This document shows, piece by piece, positions 6,590 to 9,978 of a DNA stretch of 9,978 bases (position 1 is the stretch's first letter; each line of letters opens with the position of its first letter). The DNA is from Bryobacterales bacterium (GTDB taxonomy: Bacteria; Acidobacteriota; Terriglobia; Bryobacterales; Bryobacteraceae). The stretch covers positions 5,051 to 15,028 of the forward strand of contig PLRZ01000604.1 in the NCBI GenBank assembly GCA_003164075.1. Reading direction: 5' to 3'. Made by a program: the position numbers and the translations under genes. The notes beneath the pieces were generated by a model. It had not been told where the DNA came from, did no database searches, and saw only the letters and a program-made list of their open reading frames with translations.

Positions 6590-6964
6590 CCATTCCGGAC
6601 CATACACTCCGCACCGGCCGCGCTCCCTCGACTTGCCGGAGCCATCGTCTCAGGCTGCGGGCCTGCGCTTCGAGTTCCCATCGATTGGCCCCAGACGGCG
6701 TTCACTAGCGCGTTAGCCGGATTACTCCCCGCAAGTCGGCTTGTGACCGCTTAATGTGGTCGTGGCCGCCCGTCGCCATATACCGGCTGATCCCTGTCGC
6801 GAGATCCCCTTCCCACCAGCAAACGCCCGTGAAGTCGCGATCTGGGAAGCTTGCTCCGTTAGGAACGGCAAGGGCTTGGCCCGCGCGACTGCTCGGCAGC
6901 TTGAATCCGACGATGGAGCGCCATTCACGCTCACGCCCATCGCAAGAGATCCGGCGATGCGGGT
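6590..6964. other. Right island interior, no firm gene; possible minus-strand gene remnant
   Basis: No terminator is seen after the HEPN gene. A minus-strand frame (7037 to 6705, 110 codons) reads like natural protein within the island (REREWRSIVGFKLPSSRAG, later GVCWWEGDLATGISRYMATG), with sensible codons. However, its only ATG near the 5' end lies outside the island, so the frame runs through the right inverted repeat and no good start exists inside. It may be the 3' part of a gene cut off at the island edge, or a chance frame. Confidence 0.3.
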
Positions 6965-7000
6965 CGCTTAAGTTAACGCTTATTGGGGTGCCCCCTGGGC
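6965..7000 (-). repeat. Right inverted repeat of the island
   Basis: Reverse-complement partner of 693-728. TAAGTTAACGCTTATTGGGG at 6969-6988 matches the left end over 20 identical bases, with 31 of 36 identities over the full span. The outer GGGGTGCCCCC (6985-6995) is also present in direct orientation at 698-708. Confidence 0.85.
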
Positions 7001-7173
7001 CAGTCTCGGCGCCCGCGGACACGAGTGTCTGGGCCACGTCATGGCTCAGGTCAGTTTCCCGAACTATTCGAAATCCCCGGCCGGCATCAGCAGTTCTGAG
7101 CCGCGACCGCTCCCCCGCGTGGCCCGCCGCCGGAGTCGAGCGACGAAAATCGTTTCTCGCTTATCATGGATCT

Positions 7174-8178
7174 ATGACGTTTTTTCGCAGTCTGCTCTTA
7201 TTTGGCGTAGCCGGCGCTTTGCTCGGCCAGACACCTCCTCCGAATCCGCCCATGCCACATCCTATGCCGCAAATCAAGCTGAGCGTGGATAACCCGGGCG
7301 TCAAACCGCCGGAGGTGCCGCCAGACCGCGTAATTATCACCGTGGGAGACGTCAAAGTCACCGCCGGCCAGTTCGACAAGCTCATCGACACGTTGCAGCC
7401 GCAATACCGCATCATGGCGCGCGGCGCCGGCCGTAAACAGTTCGCCGACAATGTCATCCAGATGCTCACCTTGGCCCAGGAGGCACAAAAGCGGAAGCTC
7501 GACGAAAGCCCCGACTTTAAGAACCGCGCGATGTTTCAAAACCTCAACCTGATGGCCAGCACGCTGGTGGAACAGATCGGCAAGGATGTTCAGATAACCG
7601 AGGCGGATTTGCGGAAGTATTACGACGAGCACAAGTCCGAATTCGAGACGGTGCATGCCCGCCATATCCTCATCCGCTTTAAAGGATCGCAGGTGCCGGT
7701 CCGGCCGGGACAGCAGGACCTGAGCGAGGCCGATGCACTCGCCAAAGCGCAGGACATCCGCAAGAAAATCCAGGATGGAGGGGATTTTGGCGCGCTCGCC
7801 AAAACGGAGTCGGACGACGTCGGCTCGGGCGCTAACGGCGGCGAACTTCCTCCGTTCCGCCACGGACAAATGGTGCCCTCTTTCGAAACCGCCGCGTTTG
7901 CCATGAAGGCCGGCGAACTCAGCGAACCGGTGAAGAGCCAGTTCGGCTACCACATCATCCTGGTGGTCTCGCACGATACCAAAACTTTCGAAGAAGTCCG
8001 CCCCGATCTGGAAGGCCGCATCAAGCCGGAACAGACCCAGAAGGCCGTCACCAAAACCATCGAAGAACTGCAAAAGGCCAACCCCGCGGTTCTGGATCCG
8101 GAGTTTTTCCCGCCGCCGGCCAAGCCCGCGGACAAGGCTCCCGAGAAGCCCGTGGACAAGAGCCCGGACAAGCAATAG
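7174..8178 (+). CDS. Secreted parvulin-type peptidyl-prolyl cis-trans isomerase (SurA/PrsA-like)
   Basis: A 334-residue protein from the ATG at 7174; the frame is open further upstream, but only this start gives a signal peptide (MTFFRSLLLFGVAGALLG, cleavage near residue 18). A Pro-rich stretch (20-50) leads to a SurA_N/chaperone-like helical region (about 54-150: ITVGDVKVTAGQFDKLI, then ITEADLRKYYDEHKSEF). The PpiC rotamase domain (about 160-266) has VHARHILIRF, DFGALAKTESDD, NGGELPPFRHGQMVPSFETA and SQFGYHIILV. It should act outside the inner membrane as a foldase and chaperone for exported proteins. The C-terminus (313-334) is a Lys/Pro-rich repeat tail, with DKAPEKPVDKSPDK. It is the first gene right of the island and lies one base before the zinc-ribbon gene. 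Confidence 0.92.
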   Translation: MTFFRSLLLFGVAGALLGQTPPPNPPMPHPMPQIKLSVDNPGVKPPEVPPDRVIITVGDVKVTAGQFDKLIDTLQPQYRIMARGAGRKQFADNVIQMLTLAQEAQKRKLDESPDFKNRAMFQNLNLMASTLVEQIGKDVQITEADLRKYYDEHKSEFETVHARHILIRFKGSQVPVRPGQQDLSEADALAKAQDIRKKIQDGGDFGALAKTESDDVGSGANGGELPPFRHGQMVPSFETAAFAMKAGELSEPVKSQFGYHIILVVSHDTKTFEEVRPDLEGRIKPEQTQKAVTKTIEELQKANPAVLDPEFFPPPAKPADKAPEKPVDKSPDKQ

Positions 8179-8179
8179 C

Positions 8180-8494
8180 GTGCAGACTCGCAAACTGGCT
8201 TTCGCGTGCCCGGTGTGCGGCTCGAGCGAAGTATTCTACAGTTGCACGCCCAACTGCTGCTTCAACCACGTGTGCGCGGAGTGCGGGACCACTTTCGAAC
8301 CGGCCACCACCGTCTCGGGCGGAACGGCCACCGGGATTGTGCCGCCCCACCCGCTGCCCGAGGCTGCCGACCCCACCGTGGCCTGCGCCCGGTGCGATTC
8401 CACGGAAGTCTACATGACGGACGGCGAATCGCTGGTCTGTTCGAAGTGCGGGAGCCTGCTGAAACTCGAGATTACCGAAGTCGCACCGGGGTAA
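8180..8494 (+). CDS. Double zinc-ribbon protein
   Basis: A 104-residue protein from a GTG one base after the parvulin stop, so probably translated by coupling; no clear separate ribosome-binding site is seen. Two zinc ribbons are formed by CxxC pairs at C10/C13 with C32/C35 and at C69/C72 with C87/C90 (CPVCGSSEVFYSC ... CAECGTTF; CARCDSTEVYMTD ... CSKCGSLL), joined by a Pro/Ala/Thr-rich linker. There are no transmembrane segments or enzyme motifs. Such small zinc ribbons usually bind nucleic acid or protein; the actual role is unknown. The order after a parvulin gene suggests one transcript. Confidence 0.85.
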   Translation: MQTRKLAFACPVCGSSEVFYSCTPNCCFNHVCAECGTTFEPATTVSGGTATGIVPPHPLPEAADPTVACARCDSTEVYMTDGESLVCSKCGSLLKLEITEVAPG

Positions 8495-8541
8495 AGTACC
8501 AGCGTGTAGTACCACCCCGCTGGCCCCCGTTTTTCTCCCGG

Positions 8542-8571
8542 TTGCCTTGCCCGGATGGGAAATGATATTCT
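8542..8571 (+). promoter_or_regulatory. Weak candidate promoter for a small RNA
   Basis: TTGCCT (8542-8547) and TATTCT (8566-8571), each four of six consensus bases, 18 bp apart. Transcription would start near 8578, just before a structured stretch that ends in an intrinsic terminator. Confidence 0.3.
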
Positions 8572-8577
8572 GAAAGT

Positions 8578-8680
8578 ACCGCGGGTTGACCTTTTGGGCA
8601 CTCCCAGCCCGGTCGATTGCGTGGTTCGGTCTGTTTGCAACTTTCGACCCTGGCGCTGCTCTGGCACCAGGGTTTTTTCT
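8578..8680 (+). ncRNA. Candidate structured small RNA of about 100 nt
   Basis: The stretch lies between a weak promoter (8542-8571) and a terminator (8647-8678) and has no reading frame of note. GGTTGACC 8584-8591 pairs with GGTCGATT 8611-8618, including two G-U pairs, and the stem continues past a single bulge with CGC 8580-8582 and GCG 8619-8621. The 19-base loop holds a further small GGG/CCC hairpin. It does not match the signal-recognition-particle RNA or 6S RNA features I know. It could also be the 3' untranslated end of the zinc-ribbon transcript. Confidence 0.35.
8647..8680 (+). terminator. Intrinsic terminator
   Basis: The stem CCCTGG 8648-8653 with CCAGGG 8667-8672, plus an A-T pair at its base (8647/8673), is followed by six T and then CTTT. 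It would end transcripts from the zinc-ribbon gene or the candidate small RNA. Confidence 0.7.
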
Positions 8681-8729
8681 TTGCACGTTTGGTAACGTTT
8701 CAGCCGTTACACCGGCCCTCAGTGTGCTC

Positions 8730-8738
8730 TGGTATACT
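8730..8738 (+). promoter_or_regulatory. Probable extended -10 promoter of the secreted-protein gene
   Basis: TGGTATACT fits the extended -10 pattern TGn followed by TATACT (five of six consensus). A start near 8745 would give a leader of about 73 bases before the ATG at 8818. A short inverted repeat GTAACG/CGTTAC lies just upstream, near 8693-8710. Confidence 0.45.
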
Positions 8739-8817
8739 TTGCAGATCGCAGGATTTGCGCCATAATACAATTCAAGCGCCGGGCCAATGGGACATCGGCG
8801 GCAAAAGTGGGTGGCGG

Positions 8818-9978
8818 ATGGTACCCAAATCGTGGAGCGGATGCGGCTTGGCAGGGAATCGAACGATTCTGGCTTGCCTGGCCTTGTGGCCTTTCAATTA
8901 CCTTTGCGCGCAGGACATGATCGCCCCGGCCGGAGCAGTGGTGCGGCTGATGCCGTCGGATTCCGCCATTCTGGAATCCACGGAAAATCGCAAAGACCTG
9001 CCTTGCACGGTAACCCCGGATAAAGCCATTCTCGGTTTCGACCTCAAGTTCCACCTGGGGTACGAAGTCAGCGTTCCTATCAGGGAGTTAGTGGGATCGG
9101 AAAACCAGCTCACCATGGTCTTCCGCGTGACGCCCGAGAATCGTCCCGACGACGGGATCTACTTTTCGCAACATTTTCAGGTGCCGGCGATTGACCGCGA
9201 CGAAGGCGGTCCGGCGTATCTGGACGGGGCATTCATTGTCGGCGAAGGCAAGTATCACGTCGACTGGCTGATGCGCGACCGTGCCGAGCGCATGTGCTCG
9301 TTCCATTGGGATGCGGAAGCCAGCCTGCCCGCCAAAGATAAGCAGATGACGCTGGATATCGCCGCCGGCGCGGTGCAGGCCGTGGACCCGGAAGTTTTCA
9401 AGCAGGAACCGCCCATCCAGAGGGAACAAAAGCCGGCGCCCCTCAACGTGAAAGTGATGGTCAACTTCGCGCCGCAGGATGCCAATTCGGCGGCCCTGCA
9501 GCCGCTCGATACCCGCGCTCTGCTCTCCATGCTGCGCAGCATTTCGCGCGAGCCGCGCATCTGCAAGTTTTCGGTGGTGGCTTACAACATGCAGCAGCAG
9601 AAGGTGATCTACCGCCAGGACGAAGCATCGCAGATCGACTTCCCCGCCCTCGGCCAAGCCGTCAAGTCGCTGCGTCTGGGCACCGTGGACCTGAAGCACC
9701 TGGTACAAAAGCACAGCGATACGGACTTCCTGGCGCAGTTGATGACCAGCGAGGTCAAGGACCCGAAAGACAGTCTGGATGCGCTGATCTTCGCCGGTCC
9801 GAAGGTGATGCTCGACGACGGATTGACGCCGGACACCCTGAAACAGCTTTCCGACGTCAAATTTCCGGTCTTTTACATGAATTACAACTCCAATCCGCAG
9901 GCGAATCCGTGGAGAGACGCCATCGGCAATACCGTGCGATTCCTGAAAGGCGTCGAATATACCATCAGCCGCCCGCGG
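8818..9978 (+). CDS. Secreted protein with von Willebrand-like C-terminal region, partial
   Basis: The frame runs 387 codons from the ATG at 8818 to the window edge with no stop. It is the only start that yields a signal peptide (RTILACLALWPFNYLCAQ, residues 15-32, cleavage close to 32). Residues 33-205 hold beta-rich sequence (KAILGFDLKFHLGYEVSVPI, then GIYFSQHFQVPAIDRDEGGP and YHVDWLMRDRAERMCSFHWD), suggesting an immunoglobulin-like domain. From 209 (LNVKVMVNFAPQD) through RICKFSVVAYNMQQQ, DALIFAGPKVMLDD and FPVFYMNYNSNP (from 349), the alternating strands and helices suggest a von Willebrand factor A-like fold without a clear metal-site DxSxS. The context and style match secreted acidobacterial proteins of unknown role. 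The domain calls are by eye. Confidence 0.8.
   Translation, partial: MVPKSWSGCGLAGNRTILACLALWPFNYLCAQDMIAPAGAVVRLMPSDSAILESTENRKDLPCTVTPDKAILGFDLKFHLGYEVSVPIRELVGSENQLTMVFRVTPENRPDDGIYFSQHFQVPAIDRDEGGPAYLDGAFIVGEGKYHVDWLMRDRAERMCSFHWDAEASLPAKDKQMTLDIAAGAVQAVDPEVFKQEPPIQREQKPAPLNVKVMVNFAPQDANSAALQPLDTRALLSMLRSISREPRICKFSVVAYNMQQQKVIYRQDEASQIDFPALGQAVKSLRLGTVDLKHLVQKHSDTDFLAQLMTSEVKDPKDSLDALIFAGPKVMLDDGLTPDTLKQLSDVKFPVFYMNYNSNPQANPWRDAIGNTVRFLKGVEYTISRPR

Larger units (their letters stand above)
693..7000. mobile_element. Putative 6.3-kb defence island bounded by inverted repeats
   Basis: The segment is enclosed by a 36-bp imperfect inverted repeat and holds only accessory genes: a PARIS-like operon, a tyrosine recombinase and an uncharacterised HEPN operon. 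The genes outside on both sides are chromosomal household genes (cysteine desulfurase, ClpS, parvulin). The GGGGTGCCCCC sequence is also repeated directly at 698-708 and 6985-6995, which may be an 11-bp target duplication. No DDE transposase is visible. The alternative is that the ends are two inverted copies of a dispersed short repeat or insertion-sequence end, and not the termini of one mobile unit. Confidence 0.6.

Noticed and set aside
7198..8193. 331-codon minus-strand frame opposite the parvulin gene
   Set aside because: It is the antisense shadow of a clear secreted parvulin; its translation shows no motif.
9088..9714. 208-codon minus-strand frame opposite the secreted protein
   Set aside because: The plus strand is open without interruption from 8818 with a signal peptide, so this is an antisense shadow in GC-rich DNA.
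1..9978. CRISPR arrays, tRNA or rRNA genes
   Set aside because: No regularly spaced direct repeats, no cloverleaf-like tRNA and no rRNA segments were seen, including at the island ends where a tRNA target might be expected.

Overview
The window looks like a GC-rich soil bacterial chromosome, most plausibly an acidobacterium of the Solibacter/Bryobacter kind. The basis is inference: the right-hand block (secreted parvulin, double zinc ribbon, secreted protein with a von Willebrand-like tail) and the ClpS variant resemble genes of that group. No rRNA or other decisive marker is present.

Layout. Left flank: the N-terminus of a cysteine desulfurase (minus strand, cut by the window edge) is divergent from a clpS-like adaptor gene. 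Right flank, all plus strand: a secreted SurA/PrsA-like peptidyl-prolyl isomerase, a small double zinc-ribbon protein one base downstream, a possible small RNA with a terminator, and a large secreted protein that runs off the window.

Between the flanks lies a 6.3-kb island (about 693-7000). It is bounded by a near-perfect inverted repeat: 20 identical bases at 705-724 and 6969-6988, extending to 36 bp with five mismatches. An identical 11-bp GGGGTGCCCCC also sits at both junctions in direct orientation. Inside, left to right, are: a stretch with one possible 57-aa gene; a leader predicted to fold into several hairpins; a two-gene PARIS-like defence operon (AriA-like ABC-class ATPase and AriB-like DUF4435/TOPRIM effector, overlapping GTGA); a convergent tyrosine recombinase with all catalytic residues; and, divergent from the recombinase, a two-gene operon I do not recognise. 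Its second protein ends in a HEPN-type RNMAAH motif, and both of its proteins seem to share a winged-helix-like module.

Taken together this reads as a compact mobile defence island inserted between ordinary housekeeping genes. The PARIS-like pair would sense a phage anti-restriction protein and release a toxic nuclease (known for the family, inferred here). The HEPN pair is a candidate uncharacterised RNase-based abortive-infection or toxin-antitoxin-like system. The recombinase may move the island, although inverted rather than direct ends are unusual for that enzyme class.
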